Shown: one piece after another, positions 8,744 to 16,773 of the stretch
Position numbering within the stretch: the stretch's first letter is position 1
Layout: every line of letters begins with the position of its first letter
Source of the DNA: Bacillus norwichensis
Lineage (GTDB): Bacteria > Bacillota > Bacilli > Bacillales > Bacillaceae_C
Reading direction: 5' to 3'
Length of the DNA stretch: 64,000 nt
NCBI RefSeq assembly: GCF_014836955.1
Contig: NZ_JACSPV010000004.1
Coordinates: 94,937-158,936 of the forward strand
The notes under the pieces: model-generated
Told to the model about the DNA's origin: nothing
The model's database searches: none
What the model saw: the letters and a program-made list of their open reading frames with translations, nothing else
Made by a program: the position numbers and the translations under genes

Positions 8744-9765
8744 AGGCCACCTCCCATGATCAGCGCAACCAATTTAAGTGTGATGAATGAAGTTGCGGCG
8801 ATCCCTCCGAACCAGGCCGCCACCTTCTGAAAGCTGATGGGCGGCTTTCCAACCACCTTCCCGGTTTGGCCGTTCATCGCAAAGGTATGCTCCGTTTTAT
8901 CATAATCATAGTAGACCATCCACACAGGTAGAAGAACATAATCACTGCGGACTTTCTTCGTATTGATATGCTTATCTTGATAACTGACGGAAGAATATCC
9001 TGATATCGTTGAGCGGATATACGACTCTATGAAATTCTTTATTTTGGATTCAACACGCGGATAGAGCGCTTTATCATCATAATTATATTTCTCCGCAATA
9101 TACCCTGCTAAATAGGGCGTCTTGAAATCCTTTAATTGGTTGTAGGGAAACGGCTCCAGTTTATCCATGATTTTGTCATCCATTTTTTCGGATGCATCAA
9201 CAGGGACCTTGACATACGAAAGGTCAATATCCCGATAGACGTCAAAATACTGAGTTTCAGTGTATTCATAGTCTCCTCTTGTGTATTTCCTCACCTTCGT
9301 CCCAACCGCTTTAATCTTTGCCTTCGTCTTTAAATCATAAAGCCAAAATGGGACATACATTCCTGTAATTTCCTTGATTCTGTCTGCTGACATGAAGCCT
9401 TTTGGAGTAAGGCGGCCATTTCTGCACCATTTTTTAAAAGCTTGCATCGCTTCTTCCTTACTGATGGTAAAAGGAATCACCTTAGCTGGAGCAAGGACAC
9501 CAGACAATCTTTCCTGTAAAACTACACCAGCTCCGCAAAAGCTGCAAGTTGTCGCAGCGGTCTCCGCCTCTGTAATCAAAGCCGCACCGCAGTTTTCACA
9601 ATGATATTCCTTTGCTTCATCCTCTAATAAAACAGGTGACTTCAAATCCTCCGAAAAATCTTCAATTTGATCTTGTCTTCCACAGCTTTGACAGGTCAGC
9701 ATTCCTGATTCGCTGTCAAAAGCCATGTCATCACCGCAATTCGGGCATTTATAGTGAATGACCAA
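8737..9765 (-). CDS. ydjG: Zinc-ribbon membrane protein (YdjG)
   Basis: 342 residues, TTG start with SD GGGGGG. Two N-terminal zinc ribbons: CPNCG...CQSCG (about 6-35) and CENCG...CSFCG (about 55-80). A central conserved domain follows, with a single C-terminal membrane helix (about 315-337). YdjG is a B. subtilis membrane partner of PspA. The gene is separated from pspA by about 100 bp holding a hairpin but is on the same strand. Confidence 0.85.
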   Translation of the reverse strand: MVIHYKCPNCGDDMAFDSESGMLTCQSCGRQDQIEDFSEDLKSPVLLEDEAKEYHCENCGAALITEAETAATTCSFCGAGVVLQERLSGVLAPAKVIPFTISKEEAMQAFKKWCRNGRLTPKGFMSADRIKEITGMYVPFWLYDLKTKAKIKAVGTKVRKYTRGDYEYTETQYFDVYRDIDLSYVKVPVDASEKMDDKIMDKLEPFPYNQLKDFKTPYLAGYIAEKYNYDDKALYPRVESKIKNFIESYIRSTISGYSSVSYQDKHINTKKVRSDYVLLPVWMVYYDYDKTEHTFAMNGQTGKVVGKPPISFQKVAAWFGGIAATSFITLKLVALIMGGGLW

Positions 9766-9800
9766 TGAGGTCCCCCCTTTTTGTCACACACAACAGTTTG

Positions 9801-9826
9801 AGAGCTGCAGCCTAGGCTACAGCTCT
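9801..9826. other. Intercistronic hairpin between pspA and ydjG
   Basis: An almost perfect 26-bp palindrome (AGAGCTG..AGCCTAGGCT..CAGCTCT) with no T-run. It could limit read-through or stabilise the pspA mRNA so that PspA is made in excess over YdjGHI. That role is inferred. Confidence 0.55.
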
Positions 9827-9862
9827 ATCTGTAAGTCGGTTATTTGTTTAATGAGCGCTGCC

Positions 9863-10540
9863 CTACTCTTTATTCTTGATTTGCTCTCTCAGAGCTGCCA
9901 ACTCATCCTCAACATCCTGTTTACTATCATATTTAGCTGTCAAATCTTTGATGTCATCTTTCGGAGCTGCATTCAATTCTGCCATGGCATTCGCCTCATC
10001 AAGAGCCTTCTCCACTTTCTCTTCCATTCTATTAAAAGCCGACATGGAGCGGCTAGCTCCAGAGACTGAAGAACCGATCTTATTGAGTCTTTCCTGCGTT
10101 TTCGCAACAGCCATCTTACTTTTAATCATCGTTCTGCGCGCCTCTAGCTCACCAATATCAGAAACAAGCTTGTCATGCATCTCTCTCATCTGTGCTGCAT
10201 TGGAAGCTGCTAAACTATATGCCTGCTGTAATTCCGCTTCTTTTTCAGCCAAAGAGGCCTTCTTCTCCAGAAACTTCCGCGCGTCTTCCTCATTGCCCGC
10301 TTCCAAAGCTTTAACCGCATAGTTCTGCATCTTCTCAATCTCCGCTAAGCATTCATTCAACGCTCTTTTCGAACGCTGCTCTTCCGCCATCACTGAAGCC
10401 GTTTCAGACTTAACCTTCCCCAAGTCGCTGTTAAGATTTCTCATATACTGATCAATCATTTTTTCGGGATTCTCCGCTTTGTCCAATAATGCATTGATAT
10501 TACTCGACATGATTTCTTTGAATCTTGCTAAAATACCCAA
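9863..10540 (-). CDS. pspA: Phage shock protein A homolog (PspA/YdjF)
   Basis: About 225 residues of almost continuous coiled coil, the PspA/IM30 (ESCRT-III-like) family that coats damaged membranes. The start MGILARFKEIMSSNINALL is the conserved amphipathic N-terminus. I chose the TTG at 10540: it gives the family N-terminus MGI and lies 8 nt after AAGGGG, whereas the GTG at 10549 sits inside that SD. First gene of the leftward pspA-ydjGHI operon, downstream of a SigW-like promoter. Confidence 0.93.
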   Translation of the reverse strand: MGILARFKEIMSSNINALLDKAENPEKMIDQYMRNLNSDLGKVKSETASVMAEEQRSKRALNECLAEIEKMQNYAVKALEAGNEEDARKFLEKKASLAEKEAELQQAYSLAASNAAQMREMHDKLVSDIGELEARRTMIKSKMAVAKTQERLNKIGSSVSGASRSMSAFNRMEEKVEKALDEANAMAELNAAPKDDIKDLTAKYDSKQDVEDELAALREQIKNKE

Positions 10541-10573
10541 TACAGCCACCCCTTAAATTATTTTCTAAACATA

Positions 10574-10602
10574 TATACTGAATAGGTGAGGAAAAAGATT
10601 CA
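10574..10602 (-). promoter_or_regulatory. Putative SigW (ECF) promoter of pspA operon
   Basis: On the minus strand, TGAATC (10597-10602) is followed after 16 bp by CAGTATA (10574-10580). SigW promoters are TGAAAC...CGTA, so this is an imperfect match (-10 AGTA instead of CGTA). Known SigW control of B. subtilis pspA-ydjGHI supports it. Confidence 0.5.
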
Positions 10603-11268
10603 TCAGACGCAAAAAAACAATAAAAAGTTGATAAGCTTCTGGTTAATTTCGAATGGACGGTTGATTTCTTAATATGTTAAAAGGAGAACAGTTGCTGTTC
10701 AATTATGTTTATAAAAAGCTCAACAATTATTTTATGCAATGGAGTAAAACCTTTTTCCTAAAAAGTTCAAGTTTAAACATTGAAAGATGTGAAAAAAGTG
10801 CGGAGTGCTTGAGAGGAAATGATAAAAACGAGAAATACCTGGGACACTACCTATTTATTTTATTTCCTCTCCTTGTTGTAAAGGTATGAAGCAAATAATA
10901 ATGCAACTCCAAGAATCAAGAACATAATGCCCAATCCCAAGTTTACTTTTTCCGAATAAAAAAACGGGCTAATTCCTTTCAGCTATGTTGCCACCATATC
11001 GGTCTATCTTTATAGAGTGAGAAGGCATTGATCCTATAGGGGGCTTTTCCAGACGAACTAAAATCAGATAAATACTATTAAAAAAGTATAGGAGTTCTGA
11101 AGAGTTGCGACAGGCAATTGGTAGTTATATCCATTTCAATAAGATTAAGCGGCTTAGTCCTGTAAAACATGGGATAGAGCCGCTTATATAAACTTTGATA
11201 ATTTTACTCTTACTAGTTAATGGGCGGTTCAGTGCACATATCCCCATTACCGGAAACACCACTCCTTA
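10603..11268. other. Intergenic region with a possible small-membrane-protein remnant
   Basis: No convincing gene. On the minus strand, 10860-10985 reads as a hydrophobic peptide (NLGLGIMFLILGVALLF then ASYLYNKERK) ending at a stop at 10860, but there is no upstream start with an SD before an in-frame stop. It may be the decayed end of a small membrane protein. Confidence 0.3.
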
Positions 11269-12867
11269 TCACTTCCTATAAAAAATCTCCCCACCAATAA
11301 TCGTCATCTCAATCTCAGTATCCAACAGTTCATCCGGATGGTCTATTTCAAACAAGTCTCGTGAATAAACCGTCATATCAGCCAATTTCCCACGCGTAAT
11401 TGTTCCTTTTCTGCCTTCTTCATTCGTTGCATGGGCGCCTCCTATCGTAAATATTTCTAGAGCCTCCTGCATAGACAGTTTTTCTTGTTCATTCCATCCA
11501 CGATGAGTTTCCGTCGGATGTCTCTGTGTAATAGCCGCATGAATTCCCAACAGAGGTTCAATCGGTTCCACTGGGGAATCTGAACCTCCTGCGCAAGTCA
11601 CTCCAGCAGTTAGTAATGACTTCCACGCGTATAAATATCTAATCCTCTGTTTACCGAGCCTGTCCTGTATCCACGGATAATCCCCAACAACAAATCTTGG
11701 CTGGATATCAGCCACTAGCGTTGGTTTTGCCAAACGCTGGATGAGATCTTCTCTTAGCAGCGATACATGAATAATGCGATCTCGATACTTTACGCTTGGA
11801 AATTGATCAAGCACCTGCAACACATTTTCCACTGCTTGATCGCCGATTGTATGAACAGCGACCGGCATCAAATGATCTCTCGCTGCTTTAACCATTTGGA
11901 AAAGAGTTTCTTGATTATGTATCGCTTCGCCATATTCGCCTGGCGCATCCTGATATGGCTCGGAGAGCAACGCTGTCCTTCCACCAAATGCCCCATCCGC
12001 AAAGATTTTGATAGCTCCAATCTGCAATGACTCATTCCCATAACCTGTATGCATTCTTCTTTCTATTAACCGATTAAGAAAAGGATGATCAATCAAAAGA
12101 TTACAACGCAAGCCTTTCTTCTCCTGATTAATCAATTCATCATACATTTTGTAGGTTTGATCCAGACCGCCCAAATAACGAGGGTCATTCGTATGGACAC
12201 TTGTCAATCCATGTTTCATGGCATGTTCCATCGCCAACCCTAAACCATGCTTCAATTCGCCGTACGTTTTTTCTGGCATGCGATCTGTAATCAACGTGGA
12301 AGCTGACTCGAGTAAAAGTCCTGTAGGCTTCTTCGTATCAGGATCAAGAACAATACTTCCTCCAGGTGGGGCCACCATGGACGGATGATAGCTTATCATT
12401 TCAAGAGCTCGGCTGTTTACAATGAAAGCATGGTGACAAACCCTTTTGATAAAAAGCGGGCAATGCGGTGCCACCTCGTCTAATTCTTGAATTGTCGGTA
12501 TCCCACCATCATCAAAAAGATTCTCATCAAATCCGAGTCCTGACAGCCACTTTCCGGGCGGAGTGATATTTGCCCTTTCCCTGATTTTTTCTAACATCTC
12601 CCTTTTGGATGCAACACCAATCAAATTCAGATCCAAAAACTGAAAAGCGCCTCCTGACAAATGAAGATGGCTATCAATGAGCCCAGGTGAGGCCATCTTT
12701 CCTTGCAAATCAATAATGTTCGAACCATTTCTTCCCCATTGCAAAATCATATCTTCACTCGAGCCCAAATCCATAATTTCTCCATTTTCAACAACGACGG
12801 ATTCTACAATTGGATGATTTCTATCCAGCGTATATATTTTGCCATTTGTATAAATTGTCTTTGACAT
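11269..12867 (-). CDS. YtcJ-like metal-dependent amidohydrolase (amidohydrolase_3 family)
   Basis: 532 residues from the ATG at 12867, chosen because GGAGG is 7 nt upstream; the ATG six bases earlier abuts the SD. The beta-sandwich N-terminus leads to the metal motif DSHLHL (about 67-72). Further conserved elements are KIFADGAFGGRTALL, the histidine segment PVAVHTIGDQA and GGSDSPVEP near the C-terminus. YtcJ/NfdA-type enzymes hydrolyse formamides or related amides; the substrate cannot be read from sequence. Monocistronic by context. Cytosolic. Confidence 0.85.
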   Translation of the reverse strand: MSKTIYTNGKIYTLDRNHPIVESVVVENGEIMDLGSSEDMILQWGRNGSNIIDLQGKMASPGLIDSHLHLSGGAFQFLDLNLIGVASKREMLEKIRERANITPPGKWLSGLGFDENLFDDGGIPTIQELDEVAPHCPLFIKRVCHHAFIVNSRALEMISYHPSMVAPPGGSIVLDPDTKKPTGLLLESASTLITDRMPEKTYGELKHGLGLAMEHAMKHGLTSVHTNDPRYLGGLDQTYKMYDELINQEKKGLRCNLLIDHPFLNRLIERRMHTGYGNESLQIGAIKIFADGAFGGRTALLSEPYQDAPGEYGEAIHNQETLFQMVKAARDHLMPVAVHTIGDQAVENVLQVLDQFPSVKYRDRIIHVSLLREDLIQRLAKPTLVADIQPRFVVGDYPWIQDRLGKQRIRYLYAWKSLLTAGVTCAGGSDSPVEPIEPLLGIHAAITQRHPTETHRGWNEQEKLSMQEALEIFTIGGAHATNEEGRKGTITRGKLADMTVYSRDLFEIDHPDELLDTEIEMTIIGGEIFYRK

Positions 12868-13115
12868 GAACATTCCTCCAAGCAGCGTAAGAGTCCCTAT
12901 GTAGGGGAAGCATTAACATATTTTCATTTTATCAAAAAATTAGCATCTATCTGTTCAATAATGCGTTTTCATCACAATCAAGAAAAGGACAAGGCGAGTT
13001 TTGATGAGGCAGTCTCTCAGCCGCAGGAGCAAAGCTGCTAATTTCAATTATATCGTAAAAAGTTTCCTTGAGTTGCTTCATGTTGCCTTGCGACGAGAGA
13101 ATTCTACCTTGAATA

Positions 13116-13310
13116 AGCTGTGCCCAGGAGCACTTTCTTCCTAAGTAAACTGCCGCGTGACTTGATCCTTGGTCACCTTAAGCTGCCACATCCTGTGGCT
13201 TCGGTGACACTTGAGCAGGAGCAGCAAGCTCAAATCGCGACGTCCTGTCGCTTCGCTTACACTTGTACTTCCTGTACGGCGTAGTTAGACACAGAGAAGC
13301 TTAATTCGAA
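13116..13310. repeat. Intergenic repeat family 2, copy 1
   Basis: GC-richer stretch with nested inverted units (GCGACGTCCTGTCGC, CTTCCTGTACGG). It shares the AGCTGTGCC.CAGGAGCAC start and the CGACGTCCTGTCG...CTTCCTGT core with 20705-20945, and weaker similarity with 47241-47420. It lies in the 12868-13392 gap between two leftward transcription units. No coding signal. Confidence 0.75.
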
Positions 13311-13350
13311 CTAAACATTTCATCTGATTTTATTCTTTCTTACTCAAGAG

Positions 13351-13379
13351 CAAAAAGCCCATTGCATAATTACAATGGG
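13351..13379 (-). terminator. Terminator of mrp operon
   Basis: On the minus strand CCCATTG-loop-CAATGGG is followed by CTTTTTG. It lies 14-40 bp after the mrpG stop. Confidence 0.85.
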
Positions 13380-13392
13380 ACTATTTATACCA

Positions 13393-13743
13393 TTAATGAA
13401 CTTCTGTTTGTTTATCTAAAATCGCCTTCAATTCATCCTCGACCGTATCCTCGGTCATATTTACTTTTGACCGATAAGCAGCACGGATAATCAGATGTCC
13501 CGATACCGGAGCAGTGATAAATACAAATACAATCCCTAACACTAGCCGAACACTGATATAATTTTCGGTCATCCAAATGTAAATGAAAGCTCCAACAAGA
13601 GAGAGCAGTACACCCAAGGTAGTACTTTTTGTTGCTGCATGAGCTCTTGTATAAACGTCCGGAAACCGAATGATGCCCATTGCACTAATGACCGAAATAA
13701 TTCCTCCAATCAAAATAAGAAATGCTCCAATAAATTCATCCAT
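13393..13743 (-). CDS. mrpG: Mrp Na+/H+ antiporter subunit G
   Basis: 116 residues from the ATG at 13743, which overlaps the mrpF stop by 8 bp. A frame open to 13812 exists, but the family starts close to the first helix. Three membrane helices with the subunit-G signature GIIRFPDVYTRAHAATKSTTLG (helix 1-2 loop). Last gene of the operon; the whole seven-protein complex exchanges cytosolic Na+ for H+ in alkaline or salty conditions. Confidence 0.9.
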   Translation of the reverse strand: MDEFIGAFLILIGGIISVISAMGIIRFPDVYTRAHAATKSTTLGVLLSLVGAFIYIWMTENYISVRLVLGIVFVFITAPVSGHLIIRAAYRSKVNMTEDTVEDELKAILDKQTEVH

Positions 13744-14020
13744 CTCGCTTACGTTCAATGATAACACCTCTCTCGATAAATTTTGAGAGTGCAATAGTAC
13801 TGATAAATGCAAGGATGCCCAAAATAAGAATTACTTCAAGAAATGCTTTTGTTTTAAGTAAAACGGAAACGACAGCAATTCCAGAAATAAGATTTACGAC
13901 AATCATATCCATTGCAACAACCCGATCAGGAATAGATGGACCGCTGATGATGCGATAAAGAGCGATAGCTATCGCTAAAGCAAAAAGAACAAGAGCTGTA
14001 GTCAGCATCATTTCAATCAT
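13736..14020 (-). CDS. mrpF: Mrp Na+/H+ antiporter subunit F
   Basis: 94 residues, three helices, with the family motif RIISGPSIPDRVVAMD after the first helix. Start overlaps the mrpE stop (TAATG), end overlaps mrpG. Full-length. Confidence 0.92.
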   Translation of the reverse strand: MIEMMLTTALVLFALAIAIALYRIISGPSIPDRVVAMDMIVVNLISGIAVVSVLLKTKAFLEVILILGILAFISTIALSKFIERGVIIERKRDG

Positions 14021-14502
14021 TATCGAGTTACCTCCATAATTGCTTTTTCAAATTTGCCTAAAGATCGTAATAACGTATCTTTGTACCGCTCTATATCCAG
14101 CGCATGAATGTAGAACACATTCCCTTCTGGTGAAACCTCCATCACAACCGATCCCGGGGTCAAAGTCAAAAGCATAGCAAGTGTGGTTACTTCCCAATCG
14201 GTTTTCAATTCGGTTTTATATGAAAATATCCCCGGTTTCACATCCACTTTTCGGCTGACAATATGCTTCATCACCAAAAATGCAGATAGAAACAGTTCCC
14301 AATTAAAAATACAAATCAATTTTATAACATAATAAAAACGCTGCAGATAGAACTGCTGTCCAAAAAAGCGGTGCATAAGAAAAACAATCACGATTCCTGC
14401 CAAGAAGCCGATGAAAAATGTAGAAAACCTTAACTCATCCTCATCATTTAAAACCATCCATAAAAAAGCGATGAATAAATTAAGTATAAATTGAGCAGGC
14501 AT
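14020..14502 (-). CDS. mrpE: Mrp Na+/H+ antiporter subunit E
   Basis: 160 residues from the ATG at 14502, 7 nt after GGAGG and giving the family N-terminus MPAQFILNL. The longer frame to 14538 overlaps mrpD and would start before the SD. Typical motifs: VKPGIFSYKTELKTDWE and LTLTPGSVVMEV. Confidence 0.9.
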   Translation of the reverse strand: MPAQFILNLFIAFLWMVLNDEDELRFSTFFIGFLAGIVIVFLMHRFFGQQFYLQRFYYVIKLICIFNWELFLSAFLVMKHIVSRKVDVKPGIFSYKTELKTDWEVTTLAMLLTLTPGSVVMEVSPEGNVFYIHALDIERYKDTLLRSLGKFEKAIMEVTR

Positions 14503-14530
14503 TTGCATTCCTCCCCTTTTACGCATATCA

Positions 14531-16015
14531 TTATTCATCCTGAATCAACACACCCTCGATATAAATATTTGGATTCGAAAGAGTAAAAGCAGCATCCCGA
14601 ACATACCCAACTATCAGTTCTGACCCCAAGCCTAGTCCAACTGATGCAGCAGCAAGCAATACGCTGGGAATCAACATGCCTTTTCTAAGTGGAACCTCTC
14701 CATCCTCACTGATTGTCGTTTCTCCCCAAAAGCACTGCTTAAAAATGCGTAATAGTGAATACAGCACAAAAAGACTCGATATCAGTGAAAGGGCAAGCAG
14801 TAGATAAGAACCCGATTCAATTGCTCCCTGACTAATCAGGACTTTTCCCAGGAACCCGCTTAATGGTGGAATACCAGCAAGAGACAGCATGACAATGAAA
14901 AACAGCCAACCCAATACTGGATAATTGCGAATAAGACCGCTCACCCTGTTCATTTTTGCGTGGCCAGTAAGAGCGATCATCGTGCCTGCCAGCAAAAATA
15001 ATAAGGCTTTTGAAACCATATCATGAATGAGATAAAAGATGGACCCTTCTATAGCAGAAGGTGTTGAAATAGCAAGCCCGACAAGAATAACCCCTGCCCC
15101 AATGATGACGTTATAAGAAATAATCAATCGAATATCCCTATATGCGATTGCTCCCAGACTGCCGCCTATCAATGTCAATCCTGCCATGATTCCAATCAAT
15201 GTGTGGGTGATCTGCGGTTCGTGATAAAAAACAAGTGAAAATAGACGAAACATGGAATAAATTCCGACCTTGGTTAGTAATGCTCCAAATAAGGCAGCCA
15301 CAGCTGTCGGAGGGGCGCTGTAAGATCCCGGCAGCCAAAAGTAAAGCAGCATTCCTGCTTTCAAAGCAAATACAAGTAAAAATAATATACTAATAACGGT
15401 AAGAATCGGTGTTTGCCCGGATTCAGCAATACGCTGGGATAAATGAGCCATGTTCAAGGTTCCTACTGTACCATACAGATAGGCAACAGCCACTAGGAAA
15501 AACCAAGAAGAAAGAACATTTATCGCTACATAAATTACCGATTCCTTTAATTGAATCTTCGTCCCCCCAAGAGATATCAATATATATGAGGCGAGCAACA
15601 TGACTTCAAAGCATACAAACAGATTGAAAATGTCTCCAGTTAAAAATGAGCCGTTTACACCTGCAACCATAAAAAGAACAAATGGGTAAAAAAACATTTC
15701 TTCTCTGGCACGGTCAATGGAAAAGAAAGCATATAACAGACAAATTGCGGTAACAATACTTGCCGTCAACACAAGCAGTACCGAGAAAGAATCTGCCACG
15801 AACAAGATGCCAAAAGGAGGTTGCCATCCGCCAAAATCAAGACGGAGAATTCCCTCGGCCTGAATAAGATTCAAAATGTATACGCTGAGGCCTGCTACGA
15901 AGACCATGACTCCTATACTTATCCAACGCTGCAATCGTATGTATTTTCGGAGAAAAACAAGAAAAATCCCGGTCAAAAGGGGAAGAACCATCGGAAAGAC
16001 AATGATATTATTCAT
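14531..16015 (-). CDS. mrpD: Mrp Na+/H+ antiporter subunit D
   Basis: 494 residues, about 14 helices, homologous to complex I NuoM/N antiporter-like subunits. The TM5-type segment FNLFVCFEVMLLASY carries the conserved Glu, and FALKAGMLLYFWLPGSYSAPPTAVAALFG contains the conserved Lys. Overlaps mrpC upstream by 8 bp. Confidence 0.93.
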   Translation of the reverse strand: MNNIIVFPMVLPLLTGIFLVFLRKYIRLQRWISIGVMVFVAGLSVYILNLIQAEGILRLDFGGWQPPFGILFVADSFSVLLVLTASIVTAICLLYAFFSIDRAREEMFFYPFVLFMVAGVNGSFLTGDIFNLFVCFEVMLLASYILISLGGTKIQLKESVIYVAINVLSSWFFLVAVAYLYGTVGTLNMAHLSQRIAESGQTPILTVISILFLLVFALKAGMLLYFWLPGSYSAPPTAVAALFGALLTKVGIYSMFRLFSLVFYHEPQITHTLIGIMAGLTLIGGSLGAIAYRDIRLIISYNVIIGAGVILVGLAISTPSAIEGSIFYLIHDMVSKALLFLLAGTMIALTGHAKMNRVSGLIRNYPVLGWLFFIVMLSLAGIPPLSGFLGKVLISQGAIESGSYLLLALSLISSLFVLYSLLRIFKQCFWGETTISEDGEVPLRKGMLIPSVLLAAASVGLGLGSELIVGYVRDAAFTLSNPNIYIEGVLIQDE

Positions 16016-16346
16016 CCTCCGTACCTCTTAACAAAGCCTGTCGAGAAATCCCTGTTTCTTGGTACACCCTGTAAGCCAAGACAAGAAAAACTGCAGTGAC
16101 AGCAAAACTAATGACGATAGCTGTTAAAATAAGAGCCTGCGGAAGTGAATCCGTATATGTATTTGGCTGTTCACCCAATAGCGGCACTGTTCCTTTTTTC
16201 AATCCGCCCATTACCATCAAAAGAAGGTGAACGGCATGAGATAAAATAGCCGATCCCAATATGACACGCAAAAGATTCTTGGAAAGTATTAAATAGGTTG
16301 CCACTGTAACAAGCACGCCAGACAAAATAGTGATTAATATTTCCAT
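16008..16346 (-). CDS. mrpC: Mrp Na+/H+ antiporter subunit C
   Basis: 112 residues from the ATG at 16346, giving the family N-terminus MEILITILSG, 4 nt after the mrpB stop. The upstream GTG/ATG at 16364/16358 lie inside mrpB. NuoK-like protein with three helices and the motif DSLPQALILTAIVISF. Confidence 0.9.
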   Translation of the reverse strand: MEILITILSGVLVTVATYLILSKNLLRVILGSAILSHAVHLLLMVMGGLKKGTVPLLGEQPNTYTDSLPQALILTAIVISFAVTAVFLVLAYRVYQETGISRQALLRGTEDE

Positions 16347-16350
16347 AAAC

Positions 16351-16773
16351 TTAAACATCCTCACTTATACTTAGAATGATCGAAACAACCACACCAACAA
16401 CCGCCAAGGCAACGCCTGCTTCAAAAAGAGTGATCGTTGCCAATTCAGTTTCTCCAAAATAAGGAAGGTTAAAAGCGGAAAAAGCCTGGGTCAAAAAAGG
16501 TTGCCCAAAAACAATGGCACCTAATCCAGTTGTTACCGCAATAAACACTCCTAAGGCTGCAACCCGCTTGAAGTCAAAAGGGATTCCCTTCTGGATTGTT
16601 TCTATATCAAAGGCAAGAAGCAGCAGGACAAAGGCTGAGGCAAGGACAAGGCCACCGATAAAACCGCCTCCGGGACTGTTATGTCCAGAGAAAAACAAAT
16701 ACACGGCGACAGTCAATATAATGAATACGACGATCTTCGTTACTGTCTCTAGGATGACATCATTGATCTTCAA
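16351..16773 (-). CDS. mrpB: Mrp Na+/H+ antiporter subunit B
   Basis: 140 residues, four helices, with the signature GHNSPGGGFIGGLVLA. Overlaps the end of mrpA by 14 bp. Full-length for the family. Confidence 0.93.
   Translation of the reverse strand: MKINDVILETVTKIVVFIILTVAVYLFFSGHNSPGGGFIGGLVLASAFVLLLLAFDIETIQKGIPFDFKRVAALGVFIAVTTGLGAIVFGQPFLTQAFSAFNLPYFGETELATITLFEAGVALAVVGVVVSIILSISEDV

Noticed and set aside
10674-10889. 71-residue plus-strand ORF
   Set aside because: It has an AAGGAG-like sequence near its start but composition like random AT-rich DNA and no recognisable pattern; it also overlaps a more protein-like minus-strand remnant.
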